Source of the DNA: Cymbomonas tetramitiformis
Lineage: Eukaryota; Chlorophyta; Pyramimonadophyceae; Pyramimonadales; Pyramimonadaceae
NCBI GenBank assembly: GCA_001247695.2
Contig: LGRX02034338.1
Span: 1-64,000, forward strand
Direction of reading: 5' to 3'
Length of the DNA: 64,000 nucleotides
The stretch's first letter is position 1, and each line of letters starts with the position of its first letter. This document shows positions 1 to 9,839 of the stretch, in pieces. The position numbers and the translations under genes are program-made. Below the pieces are notes generated by a model that saw only the letters and a list, made by a program, of their open reading frames with translations, had not been told where the DNA came from and did not search any database.

Positions 1-1008
1 CCTTCTCACTGCCTCCAAGGGTAACACGTTCCTTTCTGTTACTTTCAGTAAGCGCAGTGCTGTTGAGGCACTACTCAATATTTGTTTGAGATGGACTTCA
101 AGACTCGTATAGGGAAAATGCGTATTGGCCAGTTTGTTAATATTCGACGGTGTCGCAGGTGGGTGCTTCTGCGCGGGCGGTGAGGCCCTCCAGGAGCGTC
201 GGCGGCAGCATCATGCATCGTGCTGCTGCTGCACCCCAGGGCCCTGCGGTAAGTGTTCTTGGACCGTTGACATTTCCGTGTCACTCCTCCCGTAACTCAG
301 CTGCCTGCTCTTTCGCTCTAGGAACGTGAACATCTTGGAGCGGGTATGTTCGTTTTTTTGGGGGGAATATGTGTCTAGTGCATAATCGCGCCGGATCTTT
401 GTACCTTATGCACATACTTGTCTAAAAAGTGCCCCACGCCGCCTCACGGTATAAAATGCGCCTCATACCACCGCATCACACCACCTCACGGTCTGGAGCA
501 TGCCTCACACAGCCTGCTGCAGTGCGCCCCGGCGGGTATGGAGGTCGAGATCGGTTTATTGCACACATTCGGCTATATGCGCAGAAGTATATCCAAATTA
601 GCACACATTTGTAATGTAATGGGTGAACAAACATGTACTCTATATAAGTGTAGAGCAATAAGGTCTATATAACTATAAGGTGCTCAATATCTACATTTAT
701 TATACGCATTTCCCGATTGCTACCCCATCAATTATTGATATAATAGATGCTTAGGTGCAATCCTACTATCACTCAACAATGTATATGTATGTATATGACC
801 ACTTCCACGACTCAGATATGCTGAAACTGCCCAAAATTTTAATGGGTCATTTGAAGCGTGCCCACTACGCGTTATCATTCTCAACTAACATTTTCGATTG
901 TGGGGAATCGATATTTGATGTGCCCACATGCCAATTCGATGTTACACTACCCTAATATGAGCATTTAGGGTCGCAAAATGGACTCAAATGGCGCTTTCAG
1001 CCTTAATT
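1..1008. other. No recognisable gene
   Basis: I see only short open frames without recognisable motifs. A pyrimidine-rich stretch ending in TTTCAG at about 40-48 could be a splice acceptor of a plus-strand gene entering from the left, but the following frame closes quickly and matches nothing I know. Positions 430-530 hold a few imperfect CCTCACGG/CCTCACAC repeats. Composition is otherwise AT-rich. Confidence 0.3.
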
Positions 1009-1302
1009 TGGCAATTTACACCCCGTTAACGCTTGCCCTGATCAACCTATCAGTATCACTAACCATTATTAATAAGGGGAGATCTATATCTGAGGTCTCT
1101 GTATGCTCATTACACGTTACACGCAGTCTGATTAGGGTTTAAGGCATAAAATGGCAATTTTGGCAATACTTTAGCCATTTACACCCCATCAAAGCTTTCC
1201 TTGACCAGCTTATCATCCGCACCGACAGTTTCTTATAATGTGATATCGATCTCTGATGTATCCATATATGCACACCATGTATTACACGCACCCTGCTGAT
1301 TA
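1009..1302. repeat. Diverged tandem duplication at the transposase 3' end
   Basis: Two blocks, about 1009-1140 and 1165-1302, align at sight. Both contain ATTTACACCCC, a GATCAACCTATCA/GACCAGCTTATCA segment, GATCTCTGAxGTxTC and TTACACGCA..CTGATTAGG. They are clearly related but diverged and lie about 155 bp apart. The right block is the 3' end of the MULE-like fragment on the minus strand, so the end of that element was tandemly duplicated and then decayed. Confidence 0.5.
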
Positions 1303-1717
1303 GCTTGCCCTCAAAGTGAAACGGATCCCCCATCGGAAACTCCTTAGTCGCGTAGTCAATTAAGACTTCCAGTAGCCAAATGTAGAACTGCTTGCTCTCA
1401 GCGGACACTATACACATTGCTTGCAATTGAAACGTGCTACTAGCGTCCACAGTCCCCACAGGCTCAACTGGATAGCCATCCCAGTTCACCTTATGTGTCC
1501 CATCAAGTGATAGGAAACCGCCATGGGGCATGTTGCGAGTGCGCGCAAAGTTTCGCAGGAACTCACGACAGGTGAAAATAATAAGAATCATCTCTGTCTC
1601 CTCAAGTACCACAGGAACGGCTGGCCGAGTTTCTGTCGCTGGCGCACTGATGGCGAAGATTGAAGCATCGTCGAAGTCCTCAAGACTCTTCACGTTGGCG
1701 TCCTTCATAGTTTCCAT
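1139..1717 (-). pseudogene. MULE-type transposase fragment
   Basis: A 192-aa frame with the central part of a Mutator-like (MULE) DDE transposase. Around residue 70 it has LSLDGTHKVNWDGYPV, then VGTVDASSTFQLQAMCIVSAE and FYIWLLEVL. This follows the MULE pattern of a catalytic Asp in a DGTxK context, a GxxD strand and a conserved E-x5-W-x-L helix. The C-terminal catalytic Glu region, any zinc finger and TIRs are missing, so this is a remnant. It starts within about 25 bp of the point where the gag homology of element B stops, which suggests that recombination or insertion joined the two. Family assignment is from motif recognition only. Confidence 0.55.
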
Positions 1718-1739
1718 GATCTCTAGAAGACCACCATAC

Positions 1740-3308
1740 GTATACCTGGTACAAAGGGGGCGGCGCTGGGAGAGAGGATGGGATTCGTGGTGGCGGAGTG
1801 GGGGAAGCGGGCTGAAGGTGGTGGTCCTGGAGCATGCGCGGGTGGGAGTGCAGGCGCGGGATTTGTGGGGACTGCGGTTGAGGTAGGCGGTAATGCGGAG
1901 GTTGGCGGCCCAGGAATGGGCGGTGGTGCAGGTGTTGATGATGGAGCGGGGAGCGGGAGAGGCGTGTGGAAGGGCATGAGGGTGGGTGGTTGCGCGGCCA
2001 CCACGCTCATGTTTCGGTACCAGTCGGAGTTGCTAACTTCGGACCACGCGGCGAGCCCGTCCTGGTCGAAGTGCAGCATCTCGGACTCCCGCGCAGTGGC
2101 AGGTATCCACTCCCACACCGGCTGTCCCATACTCGTAGATCGCACATTAGCTGCAGCTGGGTCCCCCATGGCCATGTCCATGATCTCGCGGTCGACCATG
2201 AGTACCCAGGTCTCCACGCAAGGGTTGGTGAGGAGCAGCGGAGTGTGGTGTAGGCGACCTCCCATGCGTGCATAAGCTGTCAGCGGAGCTCCCAGCAGGT
2301 GCATGATTGTGAAGAGGATGGTGTCGCCCTGTACTCCAGCTCTGCGGCGCTCGTCCCGTGGTAAGGAGACAGTCGCCGCGCCTCGCACCCCCGCTGACTG
2401 ATGTACCCACAGTGACCCACCGTCGTGGGTGATGAAGAGGGCCCGAACCTCTGGATACTGAGGGTAAGAGGGATCTGGTCCTCGGTCGGGATCACCAGAA
2501 GGGTCTGGGGGTGGATCATCAGGGGGACCTGGGGGCGAGTTCCTGGGCTGGGGACTCTGCGCTCTGAATCAGGGTCACCACCGCCGTGCACCACTGACTC
2601 CATCGATTGTCGTCGGCGAGCCACCATCATGTTAAGGGGGGCCTGAGTGGGAGGCTCAGCGGGGACCGCTCCAGTGACAGTCAGAGACTCTGGAGGGGTC
2701 TCGCTGTCTGCAGCGTCCGCCTCGAGGGGCTGATCCGCCGCCAGGGCTCCCTGTGCACTGCTCTGAGGGTCGCCTGATGGGGGGGTTTCCGCAGATACAG
2801 CTGCGCCTGGCGGGGCGAGCCCTCTTGAGAGCACCGCGGAGAGGTCCAGGGCTTGTACTGCCGCAAGGACCTCCCTGCGGATGTGCTCACTTCGGCTGCT
2901 TGCGTCCGAATCAGACCCGGACCTGCGGGCAGCTCTCCGCCTGCGCTCTGCCCGCGCAAGCGTGCCCCGGCTCCCCCTGGACCCCGTACTGGTGCGGCTG
3001 ACGTCCGTGCCGGACTCGGGGTCAGAGTGCTCTGGTGAGCGGCTCAGGCTTGGGATGTGCCTGCCGTGCGTTGCAGGGCCCGAGGACTCCCTTCGGGAGC
3101 GTCGACGCCTGCGGGCCTCTGGGATCAGCTGTCACCGCTGGGAGGTGGCGCACCAAGAGTGAAGCCCCGCTCGGAGCGCCCTGTCGGAATCCGCCATCAG
3201 GAGGTGCCTGCAGAGGGTCTGGAAGAATCGCGGCACCAATGCTGATGAAGGGCGGCTGCAGTGAGGGGTCCGCCGTAGGGTCGTACAGCATCGAGGTGGC
3301 TGGTACCA

Positions 3309-3360
<52 letters not shown>

Positions 3361-3385
3361 TTGCTGCTGCTGTAACTGCTGCTGA

Positions 3386-3417
<32 letters not shown>

Positions 3418-3815
3418 ATTGGTTCCAGCGGTTGTTGTTGTTGTGGCCACTGTTGCTGGTACGCAAGCCATTGCTGCTGTTGTTGCAGCTGCTGTTGGTA
3501 CGGCGTGGGGTACGAGCCCATGGGGTGATGAGTCCCCAATGTAAATGGCACCGGGGACACTCCCCCAGCGATGGGCGCTGATTGGGGGAGTACCCAGTTG
3601 GAGCCATTCCATACGGCTTGTGCAGGGGAGCCATCGGGCAGGGTGTATGGGCGTGGCACTGCGGTATAGGGCATGGTGGTGCCCGGGAGTGGGAAGGGGT
3701 AAGTGGAAGCGTATGTGGTGGGGGACGGAAAGGTGAGGGGTGAGAATAGTGGGGGGCGTAGCGGCTCTGCACTGACCCCCATGCTGGAAAGAGACTCTGA
3801 TGTGTGCTGCGACAT
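1740..3815 (-). pseudogene. Broken, truncated gag of element B
   Basis: The reading starts at an ATG at 3815, in the same context as the Gag start of the intact copy (MSQHTSES here, MSQQTSEA there). The FSPxTFPSPT, GTTMPYTAVPRPYT and AVWNGxNWVLPQSAP blocks are shared with that copy. A poly-Gln tract (CTG/TTG runs about 3310-3490) is interrupted by frameshifts. Further on, the frame hops again: ARRRQSMESVVHGGG lies in one frame and GAATVSLPRDERRRAGVQGD in another. At least three frame changes are needed to follow the homology. The copy ends before the capsid domain, so it cannot form particles by itself. Confidence 0.85.
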
Positions 3816-4125
3816 GTTAACTGCTGAGCTGATCAGATCGAAGGCTGGGTGTGGCAAAAGCCACAGGTGAGCAGAAGGTAGGGTCTGCTCGCCTTTTATT
3901 TATTCTTCGGTGTCGCTTTCTTGAGGGGGGGAAGGAGGAGGAGAAGGTGGGGGGCTAATATCTGGAGATGGAGGAACGCCGTCGAGCACGGGTATTGCGA
4001 ATGTGCCAGGGAGTACGGGTATTGCTGGATCGTGAGTGTCCGGGTAATAGAAGAAGTACCCCTGCTGGTACCACTCGCGGTTGTAGCGCGCTGGTGGGAT
4101 AGCCAGGGTGACGTTATCCAGGCGT

Positions 4126-4296
4126 TCACCTGTCCTCCACTTCGTCGTCAGAGGAAGAGGGGGAAGGAGGAAGAGGGCCCTCTGGAGAGTCGTCGAAGGC
4201 GCCTGCAGGTGGGAAGGTAAGTTCTGGATAAAATAACCACTTCAGTGGCCCCTGTTTCCACCACGCTCTCCTGTATCCTTGTGGGGGAACTGGCAT
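4126..4296 (-). CDS. Small leader ORF (ORF0) of element B, 56 aa
   Basis: An ATG-started 56-aa frame in the gag leader. It carries the motif YRRAWWKQGPLKWLF, a PPAGAF segment and an acidic SSSDDEVED tail. Related frames with the same YRRxWWKQGxxKW core occur before gag in elements A (59866-60039) and C (42469-42699), which argues for real coding. Immediately downstream, in a shifted frame without ATG (about 3900-4130), a second conserved stretch begins ERLDNVTLAIPP and ends in another acidic tail (SDTEE). The function is unknown. It may be an accessory peptide or a leader ORF that controls gag translation. Confidence 0.55.
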   Translation of the reverse strand: MPVPPQGYRRAWWKQGPLKWLFYPELTFPPAGAFDDSPEGPLPPSPSSSDDEVEDR

Positions 4297-5062
4297 ACAC
4301 CGGCGTATTCAAAATTTCGCCAGGGCTCCGCGACACAGTTTTCAAGTGCTCAGGTACGCAGACAGAGGTCAAGAAACTGCAGAGGAAGGTATGTGAGGTC
4401 CGACCAAAAGGCTCAGTAAGGTCTCAGGAGGTAGCCCGGCTCCGTATGTTCCAAAAATGTTCCAACCGGAGTGTTGCCAAAGAGTGCCCGAGAGTGCCAG
4501 AGGAGCTGTCCATAGACCACTAAAAGCGCTATTTTGGAGGGCTTTCCCGACTACTGATGGCCGTGAGGGCGGTGTTGGGGGGTTCTGGACTGTTCTATGG
4601 GGTCTGAGGGAAGGGTTTTTGGTGGTGGGGACTGTTGGGGAAGGTTTTGGAGTAGGCTGAAAACGGGCTAAAACTGCTGTTTTGGGCTGTTTTTGGCTGT
4701 TTTAGCTACTTGTAGGGCTCTGAAAGGTGAACTGTGAGGTTTTTCTGGCTACTATAGACCGGGGAAACCCTTCAGGGTGATCCCTGACGGTCGTTTGTGG
4801 CCTGGGACGGACTTGGGTTTTAAGATCGGAAAACGAATGTTTGCCTTTCCAAGCCCGTTTGAGCCCCCAGTGTTAAGGGAAGGTTATACTGATATTTCGT
4901 GACTTTTGGGAACGTTATTTGGATTCCTTCTTCGAAAAAAAATGACTTTTTTGACGTAAAAATTGCGCCCAGTATCCCAAAAGCACAGCTCTCCCCCTTC
5001 AGTATACCGTAAGTTACGAGAAGTCCGTGGCTGAACGCGCGGAGACGTTCAAAGTAACGCTA
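4297..5062 (-). other. Untranslated leader of element B
   Basis: Non-coding stretch between the primer site and ORF0. It contains the conserved block at 4311-4350 (core CCAGGGCTCCGCGACACAG on the plus strand), also present in elements A and C. It also has a segment about 4520-4860 that matches the leader of A, including CCGGGGAAACCCTT and CAGTGTTAAGG. No other gene is seen. Confidence 0.6.
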
Positions 5063-5071
5063 TTGATACCA
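5063..5071 (-). other. Primer binding site of element B
   Basis: Read on the minus strand, the sequence two bases inside the 5' LTR is TGGTATCAA. Its first eight bases match the complement of the 3' end of plant-type initiator tRNA-Met (TGGTATCAG). Confidence 0.65.
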
Positions 5072-5073
5072 AA

Positions 5074-5741
5074 TGTGCCCGTGGGCAGTACGACAGATGC
5101 TCGGAATAATGTTTTTGATTGAACGTGCAAAGGTACACAATTCGGATTTTATAATATACTGGATCAGGGCCAGATTGAGGTACAAACGATAGTTCGGTTC
5201 CGAGTTCTGAAGGCTAAACACTTCTCAAGTGCTCTACTTATTCACTCGTCACTCAGGTTGCAGGGTCAACCACCCGGCAGCCGATGTCACACCACGGCTC
5301 AACGTTCAATTCCCGATCCGATCTCATTTCTAATTCCGATTCGTCATTCTCGATTCAGATGTTACGTCGACGGACTGACACGATGACTGTCATACAGTAC
5401 TGTCATACTACTGTACTGTCATACTGTCATACTGTCATACTGTCATACCCCCGACATCTGATAATCGATTTCATTGTCTTTCCGATCCCGATGCGAATCT
5501 GACCATTCCTCGAGGGTCTGACTAAGTGCCACGATGACCACCCCACAGTACTGTCATACTACTATAGTGTCATAGTGTCATACTGTCATACTGTCATAGT
5601 GTCATACCCCGGACATCTGGTACTCATTCTCATCGTGATTTCAAGCCCAATTTCACTGTCATCGTGCCAATCCCAGATTACTCCCGATGACACACATACA
5701 TACGCATAGGCATATCGGCTCACGCTGTGCCTCCGGGCACA
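5074..5741 (-). repeat. 5' LTR of element B
   Basis: 668 bp, beginning TGTGCCC and ending GGGCACA (TG...CA with short inverted ends). It is homologous over its length to the 693-bp LTRs of element A, including the TATA-like ATTTTATAATATACTGG segment and two tracts of the octamer ACTGTCAT/AGTGTCAT (about 5395-5450 and 5550-5610). Differences from A are scattered substitutions and small indels. Confidence 0.85.
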
Positions 5742-6959
5742 CCAAGACGATTTTCCTTAGCGATCACAAGCCTGCAAAAGGGATAAGACAACTTGATTTA
5801 GCAATAGTAAACTGGGAAATTTTCAAACCGAAGATGGACGTAATTGTGTCGGCTTTACCTTATGCAAGAGGTTTGTGCGAACCGTTATTAGCAGCGTGCC
5901 TTAATTCAAAGGCGTCCGTGGTTTGTTTAAAATTGTTGCACTCTTTCGAGCGACCAGTGGTGGGGGATAATAGAGCTCAATGTTTTCACAAGTTAGCTCT
6001 GAAGATCTTGTTACCCCCTGCGAAATACCCCGGTTATGACCGTAGCTTAGGAGACTTGGAAGCGCGGTGCGTTTTTTTCAACTCTGAAGAAGCGAAAGAA
6101 TTGATAGCAAAAAAAGTCCAAGAGTTCCACACACAACTTTACAAGGGAATGGAAAGCAAGGGCAACGCACCTTTCATTTATGCTGGTGAAGCTTTTACTG
6201 TGGCCTCTTTCTTGAGTAGAGGGATAATATTGTGGGATTCGCGGTAACAGGCGCAAGCGACTTTCAGTTAGCGATTCGCCTAGGTTCAAAGCGTTGTGCG
6301 GAGAGCTACAATCCGTGTTGCATACAAAAAGGTGCAAGCGCATCGAGAGGCGTGACAAAAAGGACGACCGCGATGAACGAGAAGGCGTGGCTCCGAAGGT
6401 GGTTTGGAATCTTGGTTGGTGGTTCAACATGGGGAGAACAGCGCGGCAGTGGGGCTTCTCCAAGAAGAAGAACGGGACGTCTGCTTTCAGCTTGAAGCAT
6501 CCTTTTTTCAACAACAGAGGCGTATATCTAGACGACCCTCTAGTTTCGAAGAGCAACCCATATTGGAAGAAGGAAATCTTTATGCTAGCTGGGGAACTGT
6601 TGAAGTGTGTAGATGCGCGTTACCACGGCGTCCACGGGGATTGGCGCCTTTACGTTTCGTGCATGATGAGCGACATGTGCGAGGTAGGTAGGCACACAGA
6701 CAAGCACGACGTATCGCACCAGTATAACATATTCCTAAGTAGGTTTGAAAATGCCGTGTACGAGGTTGAGTCGCCGTACAGCGACGAAGTGAAATGCTTC
6801 TCTGACACGCATAAAGTTTTCAGATCTGACGCAAGGTGCAAGCATAGGATAAATTCCACGGGCTTTACGGGAGTGCGATATTGTGTTACGTTTTACAAGA
6901 TGTACGATCGAACCCTGAAAAAGCAAGATCCAATATGTTGGCCACCAACATATATCTAA
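5742..6959 (+). pseudogene. 2OG-Fe(II) oxygenase-like gene (TET/JBP-like), frameshifted
   Basis: Two frames share one coding trend. The first runs from inside the LTR edge to 6247 (about 170 codons outside the LTR) and the second from about 6228 to the stop at 6959. A frame change near 6228-6247 separates them, so the gene is broken or contains a sequencing error. Counted from 6294, the second frame has GRHTDKHDVSHQYNIFL (H134, D136), then a strand ending DARCKH (H184) and GVRYCVTFYK (R195). This is the HxD...H...R layout of 2OG-Fe(II) dioxygenases and is closest in style to TET/JBP enzymes, which oxidise 5-methylcytosine or thymine in DNA. The start is lost: the frame runs straight into the LTR of element B. 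The gene is convergent with the cysteine-rich gene on the other strand and overlaps its stop by four bases. AlkB-like or other 2OG families are alternatives. Confidence 0.45.
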
Positions 6960-7723
6960 GAAACTTGTATCTTAGGGGAGGAGTTATCCTTGAACAATTC
7001 CGGAGTCAAGCCCCGGGAGTCAGCCCGACAAAACTTAGTACAACTTTCTCCTGTGTGGTTATTAATCGAACACCATTCACACCGTAAAGATGCACACATG
7101 TCATGCGCCAAGATCTCGGTTGCGCAAGAGTTGCAAACCTTGCATATATGATTACCTTTTTGCCTAATAGCAATCTCCGCTCCCGCCCAACAGCAGTGCG
7201 CACTCCGTTGCTCACGGCATGCAAGAAAGGAAAACCAATACAACGCCCTGAATAGGGACTTGAAGTTGAAAAAACTTTTAGACATAAGCACCTTTAGAAA
7301 GGGTTGAATGATGTCTACCACTTGCCATGTCCCGACCACGTTATTGTAATGAAATGGTGGAAAGGTGCCCGTGAGCAAATGTCTTTGGCAAGGAAAGTTG
7401 TTGAAATTCCCACGAGTTGGAACTAACTTGCCCCAAGGCATACCATCAGTGTGTTCAATATAAACATACTCGTTTTGAAAGTCCCATATTGGTGTACGGT
7501 TCCTATCCTCACTTTCCCATACCTGTACGGACGGACTATGCTTGAAACGAAAGCCACAATTCTCGACATATGTATCAAGCCCTGTACCGTTTAAGGCTGT
7601 TAGTTGGAAGAAAGGGTGTTCCTTTTTGCGGTGAACACGCGTGGCATGTCTAGTACAACGACGACGCCCGCCTCTGTGGCAAGAAAGGCACACCCTAGTG
7701 TACTTTTCCGGAGGCTTCCTCAT
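6956..7723 (-). CDS. Cysteine-rich putative zinc-binding protein, 255 aa
   Basis: I chose the ATG at 7723 because a second copy of this N-terminus (14898) begins at the equivalent codon; the open frame reaches back to 7789. The N-terminus, MRKPPEKYTRVCLSCHRGGR, is followed by RCTRHATRV and so holds a C-x2-C...C-x2-H metal-binding pattern. Near the C-terminus are further clustered cysteines (CKVCNSC; CASLRCEWC; CTKFC), suggesting one or two more zinc sites. The middle (GLDTYVENCGF...WDFQNEYVYIEHTDG) matches nothing I recognise. A degenerate copy of the first 40 residues lies inside the TIR element at 14728-17925, so the gene family may belong to a mobile element. Function unknown. Host regulatory or transposon accessory roles are both possible. 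Confidence 0.5.
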   Translation of the reverse strand: MRKPPEKYTRVCLSCHRGGRRRCTRHATRVHRKKEHPFFQLTALNGTGLDTYVENCGFRFKHSPSVQVWESEDRNRTPIWDFQNEYVYIEHTDGMPWGKLVPTRGNFNNFPCQRHLLTGTFPPFHYNNVVGTWQVVDIIQPFLKVLMSKSFFNFKSLFRALYWFSFLACREQRSAHCCWAGAEIAIRQKGNHICKVCNSCATEILAHDMCASLRCEWCSINNHTGESCTKFCRADSRGLTPELFKDNSSPKIQVS

Positions 7724-7789
7724 GTTTGCAATAACCAAGTGAACAGATGGGTGGGGGGGAAATAATACAAACGGTGATACTAGACGCAT

Positions 7790-8467
7790 GTGCGTGTGAC
7801 ATATAATATATTCCCCAGAAATGGACAGAATTTCTATTCCCCATTTAGCACTTTTCTATTCCTCGAAAACCTTTTTTCCCTAAGCATGTATGCACTCTTC
7901 GCGCCCTGTCTTTGTTCTGGAACCAGTTCGCGCGTGAAATCTTGTCACGCATCTGTGCGTGGTGAGGGGACCCTTCAAAGGGCATCACAGTGCGACTCTG
8001 CTGAACGTCATTTTGTCCCGAAGCTCATTTTTGTTATGAACCGACTTGCACTGAACGAGCGTTGACCTCCGTGTGTTTCAGGGATTATACGCGGTTACGA
8101 TATGCAAGGATGGAAGCGGAACGCGAAATGTGCCCGCCCGTTTTAGAGGGGACGCAGGCACCATCGTAGCCACAGTTTTTTATCAGTGAACATTAGCCTT
8201 CACCCTGCCTGAAAAGTTCTGACTTGATGTAGATAGAAAGTATAGAAGTCGACCATGCGTAGATAGTAACTAGTATGTAAATAAGTTAGTATTTAGCTTT
8301 ATTCACTTTCTTTCAAAATCGTGGCAACAATGTTTAGACTTGGGAAGTATCCCATCTTAGAAATATTGTCTTGAACCTGTGTATCGGGTGCTGCCTTGAA
8401 CTTGTACATCGGGTGCTGTGAACTAACGCATGCATGCTTGATGTGAACTAGCGCATCGATGCAGCTA
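7790..8467. other. No gene seen
   Basis: Only short frames without motifs. This would include the promoter of the minus-strand cysteine-rich gene, but I cannot point to a convincing TATA element. Confidence 0.3.
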
Positions 8468-8556
8468 CACTCAGCCGTGGATTGCATCTATGGCTGAGTT
8501 CTACTATGCGTGTCGAGACAGTACCACTCAGCCGTGGAATGCATCTACGGCTGAGT
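8468..8556. repeat. Two tandem hairpins with ACTCAGCCGT arms
   Basis: Two inverted repeats about 57 bp apart (about 8468-8500 and 8525-8556). Each has arms ACTCAGCCGT and ACGGCTGAGT (the first copy has one change) around a loop containing TGCATCTA. They look like the subterminal hairpins of a small foldback element. Confidence 0.5.
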
Positions 8557-8722
8557 GCTACAGTCCTTACCCTCGCACATCGAAAGCACACAACAACGTG
8601 GCATGTGATACATATAATACAAATATATCACACATATATGCGCGATGCATATCGCCCGCAACAATTCCGGATCCACAAATATGCAGCATACTTACAAGAT
8701 ATGGAGGATGCTGCATACTTAC

Positions 8723-8870
8723 GGGTGCTGCAACCATAATGTGCATAAATACGGGGGGTGTATAAAACCCGCAGATTTGACGTATGTACCTTTTATGCAA
8801 GAGTTTTGCGCCAGCTGCATACACCCGTAATTATGCGGGTGCTGCAACCATAATGCGCATATATGCGGAA
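8723..8870. repeat. Direct repeats of GGGTGCTGCAACCATAATG
   Basis: Two copies, about 8723-8755 and 8837-8870, share GGGTGCTGCAACCATAATG followed by a GCATAxATxCGG tail. An inverted, partial match (GTATGCAGC/GCTGCATAC) sits between them. The block is AT-rich and non-coding. Confidence 0.45.
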
Positions 8871-8953
8871 CCCATCTCAAAGCCGAATCTCTGCGTAAGT
8901 TATACAGGTCGAAAAACCCCGGATGTCGCCGTGTATGTTGTCCCTTTTCTGAA

Positions 8954-9155
8954 GCCGCCAGCAATGCTGCTGGCGGCATCCGTCTTTCCCACTAGCCCTT
9001 CTAAATTGATGGGATGCTCGGAGACCGGCGGGCTTCTTTACAGCCCGCCGGTTTAGGTCCCATTCCCAACATCCTTACTGACCAGCGTTTCGTATTTTTG
9101 CAGGTTGCTGTGTTAACGCGGTGCTTCTTTTGAAGCAGCCAGCAACGTTGCTGGC
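8954..9155. repeat. Cluster of three GC-rich hairpins
   Basis: Three strong inverted repeats stand out in AT-rich DNA: 8954-8977 (arms GCCGCCAGCA/TGCTGGCGGC, loop ATGC), 9024-9052 (arms ACCGGCGGGCT/AGCCCGCCGGT, 7-nt loop) and the perfect 18-bp palindrome GCCAGCAACGTTGCTGGC at 9138-9155. The first and third share the CCAGCA/TGCTGG arms. They resemble foldback repeats or structured RNA, but nothing shows transcription. Confidence 0.55.
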
Positions 9156-9743
9156 GGCGTTGACTTCCGGTACCCTGCATTGTTTGCGCAGTTTGATTTC
9201 TTTTGTAGTAATTTCACTTTCCTGTTGATTTGGTCATGGCCTGCTGTTAAAATTAAAACGTGTGACGTGTAAACTCCCACCCGAGGACGAAGTACCGGCT
9301 GTCGGTATATCGGGTTCGATTCCCAACGTGCTGACAGATTCCGTGTTCGGGTGTTGCAGGCGGGAAACGTTATAGAATTTTGATATTTTACCTGATGCTA
9401 ATTTAGTAGGCCAGTTTCACCTGTTGCCTTGGACCGGTGAACCCTATAAGTAGAAGCCTAGTCTAGAACGAATGTGTAAACAATATTAAGTATGTCATAT
9501 TTCAAGGTGTCACTTGTGGGTGTTTCTTGAATGCTTGCTTGCTATAACTGTTTGTCTGTGCTAGTATGCATATAATTAGGTAGCATCATCCAACTAACGG
9601 TCTAAACTGCGTTGCATATCATTCGCGTGGTACTATTTGTTTAATGAATTTGTATTTCAAGTCACAATCGCGGTACTATTCGTTTGTGTCCCCCCTAGCT
9701 TAATATCATTTTCGGAACTTTTGTAGCTATAGCTGAAAATCAG

Positions 9744-9839
9744 TTTTGTAGCTAGCTACAAAATGACATACCGCTCTCAATTTTGTAGCTGTAGCTACAA
9801 AAATTCATACGGCGACAATTTTGTAGCCTAGCTACAAAA
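9744..9839. repeat. Three TTTTGTAGC palindromes
   Basis: The perfect 20-bp palindrome TTTTGTAGCTAGCTACAAAA at 9744-9763 is followed by two near copies at 9781-9802 and 9819-9839 with 2-3 bp insertions at the centre. A half copy precedes at about 9719 and another follows at about 9845. It is a tandem array of short hairpins about 38 bp apart. Confidence 0.6.

Larger units (their letters stand above)
1740..5741 (-). mobile_element. Truncated Ty3/gypsy-type element B
   Basis: This is the 5' third of a minus-strand LTR retrotransposon closely related to the complete element at 47672-61486. It keeps a 5' LTR (5074-5741), a primer site, an untranslated leader, a small upstream ORF and about two thirds of gag. 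Homology to the complete gag stops near 1740, inside the Pro-rich segment after the motif FVPGI. The capsid core, zinc knuckle, the whole pol region and the 3' LTR are absent, so no TSD can be tested. Several gag frameshifts and a shorter LTR (668 against 693 bp) show that it is older than element A. Confidence 0.85.

Noticed and set aside
9282..9352. tRNA-like segment with GGTTCGATTCCC
   Set aside because: The T stem pairs poorly and no acceptor stem or anticodon loop with U33 can be drawn; at best a decayed tRNA-derived sequence.
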